Origin: Corynebacterium kroppenstedtii DSM 44385
GTDB lineage: Bacteria; Actinomycetota; Actinomycetes; Mycobacteriales; Mycobacteriaceae
Length of the DNA stretch: 64,000 bases
Direction: 5' to 3'
NCBI RefSeq assembly: GCF_000023145.1
Contig: NC_012704.1
Location: forward strand, 744,001-808,000
Shown here: in pieces, positions 1 through 7,729 of the stretch
Layout of the letters: every line of letters begins with the position of its first letter
Numbering within the stretch: the stretch's first letter is position 1
Notes under the pieces: model-generated
What the model was told of the DNA's origin: nothing
What the model saw: only the letters and a program-made list of their open reading frames with translations
The model's database searches: none
Translations under genes and position numbers: made by a program

Positions 1-1263
1 ACCAATCAGCGCGACATAACTCATGTACGGATATCCCCACATTTTCACGGGGAGTGTGCCTTCTGCTTCCATTTCGGGCCGCAGCTTGATCTCTGAAGCG
101 GCGATCATGAACCAGAGCACCAAGAGCGAACCGCCGACGATGTTGAAGAACAACTCGATGAGGTTCGCCGGGCCCCAGACCTGAAGCGCCACGGACAAGT
201 AGGCCAGCGCCATGGAGAGGCACACCGCGCGTGTGGGGACGCCCTCGTGGTTCGTCTTGGTGAAGAATGTCAGGCCGTCGCCCTCTTTGGACATGGCGTA
301 AATCACGCGGGAGGTTGCGTAAATCTGCGCGTTAAATGCCGAGAGCAGCGCCAACGTGATGATTATTTCCATGAACCCAACGACACCGGGGATATCGGCT
401 TGGGCGAGGACGCGAGTGAAGGGGGAATCGGCAGCGCCTTCTGCTTGGCCCAAGGTCGAATAGGGAAGCAGGAAGATTATGACCAGCACAGATCCCAGAT
501 AGAACACCGAGATGCGCAAAATAACCGAGCGCACAGCGGTGGCGATGGCACGGCTGGGATTCTCAGACTCAGCAGCCGCGATGGTCACAATTTCAATGCC
601 GCCGAAAGCGAAGGCGACAGCCAGCAGACCGGCAGCGATCCCGCCCACTCCGTTCGGGGCGAAACCGGATTCCCTCACGTGCTCAAACCCGACCATGGGG
701 TGCCCGGGAAGAAGCCCGAAGATCAGAAGAACGCCGACGACCAGGAAGAAGATAATGACCGCGACTTTGATAAACGCGAACCAGTATTCGAATTCACCGA
801 AACCACGGACTTTAGCCATGTTGATGAAGGTGAAGATGATGACGCAGACAAGCGCTGGAATCCAGCCGTCGACACCGAACCAATTACCAATAAACGCACC
901 GGCACCGGTGATTTCGGCGCCCATGACCATGACCAGCATGAACCAGTACAACCAGCCGGTCGAGAAACCGGCCCATTGACCGAAAGCTTGTCGGGAATAT
1001 GCAGAGAATGTTCCTGTATTGGGGCGGGCGGCACCGAGTTCACCCAGCATCCGCATCACCAGAACAACGAGGAATCCGGCAACGATATAGGAAATCAAGA
1101 CTGCCGGTCCCGCGGCTTTAATGCCGACGCCTGTTCCAAGGAAGAGCCCTGCGCCGATGGCAGATCCCAACCCCATCATCGTGAGGTGCCGAACTTTCAA
1201 CCCATGTCCCAGTTGCGAGGTGGAATCGGAAGATTCATCGCCCTGTGAAGCATTGTTCGTCAT
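1..1263 (-). CDS. Amino acid permease (APC family), partial
   Basis: This is a membrane transporter of the amino acid-polyamine-organocation superfamily, expected to import an amino acid through the cytoplasmic membrane. The reading frame starts at the ATG complementary to 1261-1263 and runs off the left edge, giving 421 residues without the C-terminus. After a short polar N-terminus comes the typical first-helix segment GLGSAIGAGLFLGTG at about residues 31-45. It is followed by about eleven hydrophobic segments and the AAAESENPSRAIATAV-like loop seen in AAP-type permeases. The substrate cannot be read from the sequence. The gene is divergent from dapE, with 179 bp between them. I am confident of the family, not of the substrate. 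Confidence 0.88.
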   Translation of the reverse strand, partial: MTNNASQGDESSDSTSQLGHGLKVRHLTMMGLGSAIGAGLFLGTGVGIKAAGPAVLISYIVAGFLVVLVMRMLGELGAARPNTGTFSAYSRQAFGQWAGFSTGWLYWFMLVMVMGAEITGAGAFIGNWFGVDGWIPALVCVIIFTFINMAKVRGFGEFEYWFAFIKVAVIIFFLVVGVLLIFGLLPGHPMVGFEHVRESGFAPNGVGGIAAGLLAVAFAFGGIEIVTIAAAESENPSRAIATAVRSVILRISVFYLGSVLVIIFLLPYSTLGQAEGAADSPFTRVLAQADIPGVVGFMEIIITLALLSAFNAQIYATSRVIYAMSKEGDGLTFFTKTNHEGVPTRAVCLSMALAYLSVALQVWGPANLIELFFNIVGGSLLVLWFMIAASEIKLRPEMEAEGTLPVKMWGYPYMSYVALIG

Positions 1264-1430
1264 GAAGTGCCCTTTGGTATTGGGGGAGCAGTGAGCTACG
1301 CGCCCATGCTGATACATCTATTCGATCTGTTCAGAATAGCCGGTTCGTTACTCAGGGGTGACCACGGCGTCGGTCAAGCGCGGGAATCCCGCATGAAAAC
1401 ATCGCGCATGCGCGTGTCCGCCCCGGCGGT

Positions 1431-1436
1431 TAGTCT
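1431..1436 (+). promoter_or_regulatory. Candidate leaderless -10 box of dapE
   Basis: TAGTCT is separated by 6 nt from the GTG start. That places a transcription start at or next to the start codon, and no ribosome binding site is visible. No convincing -35 box is seen. Confidence 0.4.
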
Positions 1437-1442
1437 GGTGGC

Positions 1443-2576
1443 GTGATTGACCTGACTCAGCACCCTATTGATCTCACCAGGGCACTCGTTGACATTGAGA
1501 GTGTCTCTAAGAATGAAAAAAATATTGCCGACGCCGTCGAGGCAGCGCTGCGAGCCGTCGCTGCGTCCGCCGACGAGGCGAACGACATAACGGTTGAGCG
1601 TTTTAATAACACCGTGATGGCCAAAACCAACCGAGGTTTGCCCTCACGCGTGGTTTTGGCAGGCCACCTGGACACTGTGCCCATTGCCGACAACGTCCCC
1701 TCCACGCGGGGCACGGACAAGGACGGCCGCGACACACTCTTCGGCTGCGGAACCGTCGACATGAAGTCGGGGGATGGGGTGTTCCTCCATGCCTTTGCCC
1801 AATTAGCCGAGTCGCCAGACCTGACCCGCGACATGACGATCATCATGTATGAAGCGGAGGAAATCGCGGCCACAGAAAATGGGCTGAGGAAATTAGCTGA
1901 ACATTCCCCGGAGTGGTTACAGGGCGATATCGCCATCTTGGGCGAACCCTCGGGTGCCGTGATCGAGGCGGGATGCCAAGGCAGTGTCCGCGTGAAAGTG
2001 ACCGCCTTGGGGGAGCGCGCTCACTCCGCCCGATCGTGGCTAGGAGACAATGCCATGCACAAGCTGGCCCCAGTCATCGCGCGGGCTGCTGGCCATGATG
2101 GGGATAAAATCGTCGAGATCGACGGCTTGGAGTACCACGAAGGCTTCAACATCGTGATGTGCGAATCGGGAGTGGCCACCAACACGATCCCCGACGAAGC
2201 GTGGATGTTCGTCAACTACCGTTTCGCGCCGGGAAAGTCGACACAGCAAGCGTTGGATGAGACCTTCGCGATTATCGGTGTCGGCACTCCCGATAATCCG
2301 GAACCTGGTTTCCGCCTTGATATCGACGATGAATCGCCGGGTGCGCTGCCGGGCTTGCACCATGCCGCCGCTGCCGAGCTCATTGAGGTGACCGGTGGGA
2401 ATGTGCGCGCGAAGTATGGGTGGACGGATGTTGCTCGCTTTGCTGCGATGGGGATTCCTGCAGTGAATTTTGGCCCGGGTGATCCGGCCTTTGCTCATAA
2501 AAAAGATGAGCAGTGCCCAGTGGAAATGATTACCGACGTATCAGACCAGATCATGGCTTATCTGACGAGTAAGTGA
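1443..2576 (+). CDS. dapE: Succinyl-diaminopimelate desuccinylase
   Basis: DapE hydrolyses N-succinyl-LL-2,6-diaminopimelate to LL-diaminopimelate and succinate in the cytoplasm, supplying lysine and peptidoglycan precursors. The 377-residue product has the M20 metallopeptidase layout: GHLDTVP near residue 78, GCGTVDMKSGDG near 101, the YEAEEIA catalytic glutamate pair near 140, GEPSG near 168, and the final metal histidine in FAHKKDEQ near 355. The length fits actinobacterial DapE. The start is a GTG with no clear Shine-Dalgarno, but TAGTCT lies 6 nt upstream, which suits a leaderless transcript. The LOG-family gene follows after 16 bp and may be cotranscribed. Confidence 0.93.
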   Translation: MIDLTQHPIDLTRALVDIESVSKNEKNIADAVEAALRAVAASADEANDITVERFNNTVMAKTNRGLPSRVVLAGHLDTVPIADNVPSTRGTDKDGRDTLFGCGTVDMKSGDGVFLHAFAQLAESPDLTRDMTIIMYEAEEIAATENGLRKLAEHSPEWLQGDIAILGEPSGAVIEAGCQGSVRVKVTALGERAHSARSWLGDNAMHKLAPVIARAAGHDGDKIVEIDGLEYHEGFNIVMCESGVATNTIPDEAWMFVNYRFAPGKSTQQALDETFAIIGVGTPDNPEPGFRLDIDDESPGALPGLHHAAAAELIEVTGGNVRAKYGWTDVARFAAMGIPAVNFGPGDPAFAHKKDEQCPVEMITDVSDQIMAYLTSK

Positions 2577-2592
2577 CGGGAAGGACAGCACG

Positions 2593-3561
2593 ATGGGGCG
2601 GAAGACATCCCGCATGATGGGCGGGAAGGACGACGATCGAGGCCATCTGCGGTTCCGTGGCCCGGTGGTGTTTCGCGATCGCGGCGGCAAAGCGCATGAC
2701 CACACTCACGCACGATCCACCACCGACCAGCGCCTTTTGGACGTTCAGAAGGATGCGGATTGGCTGCACACCGATCCGTGGCGGGTCTTGCGCATTCAAA
2801 GTGAGTTCGTCGAAGGATTCGGCGCTCTTGCTGAGATTCCCCGCGCGGTCACCGTATTTGGTTCGGCGCGCGCTGAAGTCGATTCGCCGTACTATAAGAA
2901 AGGCGTTGAGGTCGGTCGCGCGCTGCATGAAGCCGGCTACGGTGTCATCACCGGCGGTGGCCCGGGGCTGATGGAAGCGGCGAATCGTGGTTGCGCGGAG
3001 GCCGGTGGATTGTCCATTGGCCTGGGCATTGAGCTTCCTCATGAGCAGAACTTGAATGCCTGGGTCAATCTTGGTTTGAATTTCCGTTACTTCTTCGTCC
3101 GCAAGACAATGTTCCTGAAATATTCCCAGGCATTCGTGTGCCTCCCGGGTGGTTTCGGGACGATGGACGAGCTGTTCGAAGCCCTGGTTCTGGTCCAAAC
3201 CGGGAAGGTGACTCGATACCCCATTGTACTGATTGGGACCGAGTTCTGGTCGGGCTTGGTGGAGTGGATTCGGGATCGCCTGATTAGTGAAAAGATGGTG
3301 TCGCCCGACGACCCAGATCTCTTCCTCGTGACGGACGATGTCGAGGAGGCCGTGGGCTACATTACGACGAAGCACGAAGGTTTTGTGGAGGAATTGGGGC
3401 GGCGGTTAGAGGAAAACAGTCTTTCTCATTCGCAGCGGGCTGGAATTTTGCGCAGTGTAGGGAAGCTCGCTGAGGACGGTGATGCGTCCAGCTCGGAGCC
3501 GTCTACCGGCGATGCGTCTGACCAAGACCCCTCCGATGGTGGCTCCTCTCGTGACGCATAA
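2593..3561 (+). CDS. LOG family (TIGR00730) Rossmann-fold protein
   Basis: Members of this family are nucleoside-5'-monophosphate phosphoribohydrolases, the LOG cytokinin-activating type. The sequence shows both family signatures: GGGPGLMEAANRG near residue 119 and PGGFGTMDELFEA near 185, the latter with the conserved glutamate. The first 60 residues are basic and polar, and residues 290-322 form a Ser/Asp-rich tail, so the protein is longer than the compact plant enzymes. The ATG at 2593 follows GGGAAGGACAGCACG, an acceptable ribosome site. The gene sits between dapE and the folP2-like gene, a conserved order in Corynebacteriales. The physiological substrate is unknown. Confidence 0.85.
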   Translation: MGRKTSRMMGGKDDDRGHLRFRGPVVFRDRGGKAHDHTHARSTTDQRLLDVQKDADWLHTDPWRVLRIQSEFVEGFGALAEIPRAVTVFGSARAEVDSPYYKKGVEVGRALHEAGYGVITGGGPGLMEAANRGCAEAGGLSIGLGIELPHEQNLNAWVNLGLNFRYFFVRKTMFLKYSQAFVCLPGGFGTMDELFEALVLVQTGKVTRYPIVLIGTEFWSGLVEWIRDRLISEKMVSPDDPDLFLVTDDVEEAVGYITTKHEGFVEELGRRLEENSLSHSQRAGILRSVGKLAEDGDASSSEPSTGDASDQDPSDGGSSRDA

Positions 3562-4498
3562 TTATTATGGTGCCGAGCCCGATCACGGGGAGTCGGATTC
3601 CGCCACCATCAAAGGGGAAAGTGCGACGTCGGGCCCTGGAGACCGCCCCCGCAGTTTTTACCAATCTACCGCTTTACCAGCGATGATGGCGATCGTTAAT
3701 CGCACTCCCGACTCTTTTTATGACAAGGGAGCAACGTTTACCGACGACGCAGCCCTGGCGTGGGTTAGAAGCTGTGTCGACGCCGGCGCGGAGATCATTG
3801 ATATCGGTGGTGTCAAAGCGGGCCGGGGTGATCCTGTCTCGATCGCTGAGGAGATCGATAGGGTGGTGCCCTTCGTTTCTGCTGTGCGTGAGGAATTTCC
3901 CTCGGTTCACATCAGTGTGGATACCTATCGTGCCCCGGTCGGGGAGGCTGCAATTACCGCTGGTGCGGATCTGATTAACGATACGTGGGCAGGCGCAGAC
4001 CCCGAGCTCGTCGAAGTCGCTGGCCATTATCACCGGGGCTATGTGTGTTCGCACACGGGAGGGATGGAGCCGCGCACGTTGCCACGCCGTGTTCATTATG
4101 ACGACCTAGTCGGGGACGTTATCCGCTCCACGACACAACGCGCGAAACACGCGGTGAACTGCGGCGTTCCCGAGGACAAAGTCCTCATCGACCCGACCCA
4201 CGACTTCGGGAAGAACACTTTCCACAGTTTGGCGTTGGTACGTCATGCTCGCGATCTCGTGTCGACGGGGTGGCCGGTGCTCATGGCCCTATCGAATAAG
4301 GACTTCGTGGGAGAAACTGTCGGGCGTCCGGTGGACCAGCGATTGGCAGGTACTCTGGCGGCAACCGCCCTGGCAGCAGCGCAGGGTGTGTCCGTATTTC
4401 GTGTTCACGAAGTGGCCGAAAACCTGGATGCGTGCCGCATGGCATTGGCCGTGCAGGGCGTTATTCCGCCGTATGCGACGACTCGCGGTGTGGAGTGA
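3536..4498 (+). CDS. folP2: Dihydropteroate synthase-like protein, FolP2 type
   Basis: The protein has a dihydropteroate synthase TIM barrel, with MAIVNRTPDSF at the start of the core (near 3683), DTYRAPVGEAAITAGADLIND in the middle, and DPTHDFGKN where classical enzymes have DPGIGFGK. The R in MAIVNRTPDSF and the HDFGKN loop are the FolP2 pattern rather than FolP1. Mycobacterial FolP2 proteins have been reported to lack dihydropteroate synthase activity, so the true reaction is uncertain. The start is ambiguous: ATG 3536 or GTG 3551 (both inside the end of the LOG gene) or ATG 3680. None has a good ribosome site. The next gene encodes a DivIVA-motif protein, not a glucosyl-3-phosphoglycerate synthase. 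Confidence 0.82.
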   Translation: MVAPLVTHNYYGAEPDHGESDSATIKGESATSGPGDRPRSFYQSTALPAMMAIVNRTPDSFYDKGATFTDDAALAWVRSCVDAGAEIIDIGGVKAGRGDPVSIAEEIDRVVPFVSAVREEFPSVHISVDTYRAPVGEAAITAGADLINDTWAGADPELVEVAGHYHRGYVCSHTGGMEPRTLPRRVHYDDLVGDVIRSTTQRAKHAVNCGVPEDKVLIDPTHDFGKNTFHSLALVRHARDLVSTGWPVLMALSNKDFVGETVGRPVDQRLAGTLAATALAAAQGVSVFRVHEVAENLDACRMALAVQGVIPPYATTRGVE

Positions 4499-4530
4499 GA
4501 ACATATCGAGCGTCCGGCAATCAGTAGACT

Positions 4531-5106
4531 ATGCACGTGCTGTATTGGATCGTGACCCTCATTGTCCTCATCGTTGTCTCTGCCGGTTTGTGGTGGGTGT
4601 TCTCCTCCTTGTTCGGCCGGGGAGAAGAATTAGGCCCCGCCGAACGCCCTGATGAGCGGAAAGACTTAGAACCCGGCGCCACCGTTGGTCCCGATGAATT
4701 GTCGACGATCCGCTTTTCCTTGTCCTTCCGCGGTTATTCCCCGCGCGAAGTTGATATGGCGCTGCAACGCGCCAAGGAACACATGATCGAGCTGGAGCAC
4801 GACCGCGATCGTTATCGACGTCGCGCTGATGACGCAGAAGAACAGTTGAAGGCCTCGGGTGCGGGCACGGCGTCCACCAACGACGCGGGCGCTGCCGAGG
4901 GCACAGCGAACACAGGAAGTGCACCTGTAGGATTCCAATCGGACGGGGCTCAGTCCACGCATGGTTCAGCCGAAGCCGCAGATCATGGAGAGGCGTCGCA
5001 CGCCGGGGACGCGCACGTCGACGACCGTCACCAGAACTCCGTCGCGCACCAGCACTCCGTGAAGACGAACCGTGCTCAGGGGAAGCGGAAGAAAAAGCGC
5101 AAGTAA
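4531..5106 (+). CDS. DivIVA-motif membrane protein
   Basis: This 191-residue protein begins with a transmembrane segment at about residues 4-24. A short acidic stretch follows, then the DivI1A-type motif RFSLSFRGYSPREVDMALQ at about residues 58-76, which resembles the conserved helix of DivIVA/Wag31 relatives. A short coiled segment (residues 77-110) comes next, and the rest is a low-complexity Ala/Gly/His/Asp tail ending in a basic GKRKKKRK patch. A role in cell-pole or envelope organisation is an inference from the motif. It follows folP2 by 32 bp. Orthologues at this position are common in Corynebacteriales, and I do not know an assigned function. Confidence 0.78.
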   Translation: MHVLYWIVTLIVLIVVSAGLWWVFSSLFGRGEELGPAERPDERKDLEPGATVGPDELSTIRFSLSFRGYSPREVDMALQRAKEHMIELEHDRDRYRRRADDAEEQLKASGAGTASTNDAGAAEGTANTGSAPVGFQSDGAQSTHGSAEAADHGEASHAGDAHVDDRHQNSVAHQHSVKTNRAQGKRKKKRK

Positions 5107-5266
5107 TCGAAGCGTCGTTAACAACGTCGGGAACGGCGTCGGAAGTGGCATCGGGGGAGGTAGGAGCACGGCTGCAAAGGCCCGGATTGGCGGTTGTCAC
5201 AACGCTTTCGGGAAAACAGGGCTACTCTGGAGTTATCAAGCTTTTTATAGTGAAGGGAATTCGCCC

Positions 5267-5434
5267 ATGGCAGCAATGAAGCCCCGGACCGGTGATGGCC
5301 CGATGGAAGCAGTTGAAGAAGGACGCAAGATTGTGATGCGTATTCCAACTGACGGTGGCGGCCGTTTGGTCGTCGAACTTAACCACGAGGAAGCCGGTGA
5401 GCTTGCCTCGGTATTATCAGAAGCTGCTGGTTAG
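5267..5434 (+). CDS. DUF3117 small protein
   Basis: This 55-residue protein belongs to the actinobacterial DUF3117 family, recognisable from AAMKPRTGDGPMEAVEEGR at the N-terminus and RIPTDGGGRLVVEL in the centre. The family has no assigned biochemical function. The ATG at 5267 has a ribosome site GAAGGGA about 8 nt upstream, which fixes the start; a longer upstream extension is not supported. It stands alone between the DivIVA-motif gene and the rRNA methyltransferase-like gene, with 160 bp upstream that can hold its own promoter. Confidence 0.88.
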   Translation: MAAMKPRTGDGPMEAVEEGRKIVMRIPTDGGGRLVVELNHEEAGELASVLSEAAG

Positions 5435-5510
5435 GCACAGTAATCGCCCGATGTCTGGTGCGCTGGCTAGAGTAGAGTCCACACGTTATCGATTGAAGAT
5501 GAGGTAGACC

Positions 5511-6383
5511 TTGCTCTCCGACGTTCTTGATGTTTTATCTGACCCCATCGACGGCTCTTCGCTCCACGATGGCGGTAATTTAGCCACCCTTGTCTCTGAT
5601 ACCGGCCATAGTTACGACGTTGCCCGCCAGGGGTATGTGTCCCTTGTGGGCGGGCGTGGCCTGAGATATAAGGGCGACGATGCCTCGATGATTCAGGCCC
5701 GCGAAAAGTTTCTTGCCAGTGGTCATTTTGGCCCATTCGTTGAGGCCGTGACGGGGAATGTGCAGGATGTTCTCGATGATGCGGGGGTAGGCGATCACGA
5801 GCATCCTGTCGTCATGGAAGTGGGCGCGGGGACCGGCTATTACTTAGCCCACACACTCGACGCCGTTCCGGGTTCGCGCGGAATCGGCATTGACGTTTCT
5901 GTTCCTGCTGCTAAGCGCATCGCTGGCTGCCACCCTCGTGCGGGAGCTGTTATTGCTGATGCATGGTCCAGGCTTCCTGTCAAAGATAAGTCCATCGACA
6001 CGATTACCGTCGTTTTCGCGCCGCGTAACGCGGAAGAATTCGCGCGAGTTCTTACCGACGGAGGACAAGTTGTCGTTTTGACAGCCGCGCCCGGTCATTT
6101 AGCTGAGCTTCGCGAGCCCCTTGGAATTATTGACGTTGAAAAGAACAAAGTTCACCGAATGATTCAGCAGGCGTCGGGGCACCTTACCCCTGATGGCGAG
6201 CCTGAAGAGGTTGAATTCGAGATGAATCTGGGCCGCGATGCTATTGAAGCTCAGGTGGGGATGAGCCCGTCTGCTCGGCACATTCGTCCGGAGGATTTAA
6301 AGGAGAGAATTGCAACCTTGCCGGACTCGATGACAGTGACTGCGCGCGCCACGGTGACGAGGTTAAAAAAGAACCATAGGTAG
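5511..6383 (+). CDS. RlmA-like 23S rRNA (guanine-N1)-methyltransferase
   Basis: This is a class I SAM-dependent methyltransferase of the RlmA/TlrB type, which methylates a guanine in helix 35 of 23S rRNA in characterised members. The family N-terminus is seen as GHSYDVARQGYVSLVGG near residues 33-49, and the SAM motif is VMEVGAGTGYYLAHTL near 104. DAWSRLPVKDKSID and VFAPRN follow as later motifs. The zinc-binding Cys4 knuckle that opens typical RlmA proteins is absent: the first 30 residues contain no cysteine. The start is a TTG preceded by GAGGTAG. Target specificity is inferred from family only. Confidence 0.78.
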   Translation: MLSDVLDVLSDPIDGSSLHDGGNLATLVSDTGHSYDVARQGYVSLVGGRGLRYKGDDASMIQAREKFLASGHFGPFVEAVTGNVQDVLDDAGVGDHEHPVVMEVGAGTGYYLAHTLDAVPGSRGIGIDVSVPAAKRIAGCHPRAGAVIADAWSRLPVKDKSIDTITVVFAPRNAEEFARVLTDGGQVVVLTAAPGHLAELREPLGIIDVEKNKVHRMIQQASGHLTPDGEPEEVEFEMNLGRDAIEAQVGMSPSARHIRPEDLKERIATLPDSMTVTARATVTRLKKNHR

Positions 6384-6743
6384 GTCCCCTTAATGGTCTT
6401 TGTGTGCTATGGTTAATTTCATTCAGGGGGGATACTCCGAAAGTACTGCCTGTACCTGACACGTACTCGTGGAGTTCCTGGCTTTACAACAGGGCTCACG
6501 CACGGGTTCGTAAGAATATGTTGGGGGAGTCCGTTCTTAACCACAAAAAATTGGTTGCAGGTGTTAACAAAAAAGCTGCAAAAGCGAAATAATAAGTGAG
6601 GTTCCTCTAACCAAGGAACACGTACTATCGCACCTTCACTGATTCATGTGGTTGCTAGGTGTTCGCGTGATCGCGTCATCATGGCCCGCTGGGAGTCTCG
6701 CTGAACTCACTGACCATATCGAATCATGGAGGAACTTACTGAC
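6384..6743. other. 360-bp gap between rlmA-like and MarR genes
   Basis: The gap is relatively AT-rich. It holds one doubtful short reading frame (6404-6592), a small inverted repeat GTTCC(N8)GGAAC near 6611-6622, and the GGAGGAA ribosome site of the MarR gene at 6729-6735. No RNA gene is recognised. Confidence 0.4.
6404..6592 (+). CDS. Possible small basic protein
   Basis: An open frame of 62 codons begins with GTG at 6404 and ends in a lysine-rich stretch (VNKKAAKAK). The segment RKNMLGESVLNHKKLVAGV looks protein-like rather than random, but the start is poorly supported. A G-rich possible ribosome site (GGGGGGA near 6425) lies inside the frame, so translation could begin further downstream at a non-ATG codon. 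It has no recognisable family. It may be a short real gene or the remnant of one, with its own promoter after the rlmA-like gene. Confidence 0.3.
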   Translation: MLWLISFRGDTPKVLPVPDTYSWSSWLYNRAHARVRKNMLGESVLNHKKLVAGVNKKAAKAK

Positions 6744-7622
6744 ATGAAGTCTGTCACCGTTACTGCACCACAATTTAATGGTCCTCGACATCAGATGTCC
6801 GATGACCCCTCAGTAGATGCAGCAGAAACTGCAGTTGTGGGGTACCCATTGAAGGACCCACGTGGTGCGGATGACGGGAAGTCTCTCAGTAAAGAAGCGA
6901 TCAGTACGGCACTAGCACGTGGTACAACCGGGTGCGATGCGTCCTTTGGCGCAGCCGCCGGAAGTGCCGCGTTAGACAGTAGCGTTTTGAGCACTATCGC
7001 GGAGAGTACAACCCTAACGATGAATCCTGACAACAATAATTCTCATCAGATGTCGGCCGCAGGAGTCAACGGGCGCACGGATATGCGCCGTGGCACAGCT
7101 TCTGACGGCTTCGACGAACCCATCGGTCATAGCACGGTGAACTCATCAGTTGGATCGAGCATCTACGAGCCAGGTTCGGTTGTTCCGTCCGATGCTTTGG
7201 GAACTCCTGCTTTTGCGGCAGAAGTCGCGATGATGTGTTCGCGCGTCATTCGGACTGCACTGTACCGGGCAGGAATGGCCCCCTCCTCTGCTACGTGGAG
7301 AGTGGTCCGTTTCATTCAGAACAATGGCCCAGTCAGAATTTCTGACGTTGCCCGCCGCGAGCGGTCGACGATGGCTACAGTGTCCACACTCGTCAACCGC
7401 CTGGTCAAGCAGGGGCTGGTCAATAAGGAAAAAGATACTTCCGACGCACGCCAGTCGCTTCTGACAGTGACGCCTAAGGGGCGCAACTTGTGCAATGAGT
7501 GGCAGGATCGCTTGGGCGAAGCGGTGGCGGAAGATTTTGCGTCACTGTCGCTCGACGAACTGACAGTTCTGGCTGAAGCGCTCCCCGTGATGCGCAAGCT
7601 CGTCAGCGAAGGCGAGCGCTAA
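6744..7622 (+). CDS. MarR-family transcriptional regulator with long N-terminal extension
   Basis: This is a predicted winged-helix DNA-binding regulator. Residues of about 155-292 form the MarR domain: an N-terminal helix, VVRFIQNNGPVRISDVARRE, the recognition-helix segment STMATVSTLVNRLVKQGLV, and the wing KEKDTSDARQSLLTVTPKG. The first 150 residues are low-complexity Ser/Ala/Asp-rich sequence, about doubling the usual MarR length of 140-160. The ATG at 6744 is preferred because GGAGGAA ends 8 nt upstream; an ATG at 6726 overlaps that site. It lies upstream of convergent glgA. Ligand and target genes are unknown. Confidence 0.85.
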   Translation: MKSVTVTAPQFNGPRHQMSDDPSVDAAETAVVGYPLKDPRGADDGKSLSKEAISTALARGTTGCDASFGAAAGSAALDSSVLSTIAESTTLTMNPDNNNSHQMSAAGVNGRTDMRRGTASDGFDEPIGHSTVNSSVGSSIYEPGSVVPSDALGTPAFAAEVAMMCSRVIRTALYRAGMAPSSATWRVVRFIQNNGPVRISDVARRERSTMATVSTLVNRLVKQGLVNKEKDTSDARQSLLTVTPKGRNLCNEWQDRLGEAVAEDFASLSLDELTVLAEALPVMRKLVSEGER

Positions 7623-7638
7623 TCCAAGCGCGAGCGCC

Positions 7639-7697
7639 CGGGCCCTTGCCTAGGGCCCGCCCTCAGGTACCGGCCGCACGTGGTGCTGTTCCACGTG
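7639..7697. terminator. Two inverted repeats between MarR gene and glgA
   Basis: A 7-bp GC stem CGGGCCC/GGGCCCG (7639-7659) and a second stem CACGTGG/CCACGTG (7677-7697) lie in the 107-bp convergent gap. Neither has a T tract, so they are only possible terminators. Confidence 0.35.
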
Positions 7698-7729
7698 GCG
7701 CGGGTCCATGTGGTGTAGTTCGGGGGATC

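Noticed and set aside
247..1248. 333-codon plus-strand open frame
   Set aside because: It is the antisense shadow of the amino acid permease. The minus strand encodes clear membrane helices and APC motifs, while this frame is low-complexity polar sequence.
2551..3375. 274-codon minus-strand frame opposite the LOG gene
   Set aside because: The plus-strand frame carries both family motifs; the minus frame has none.
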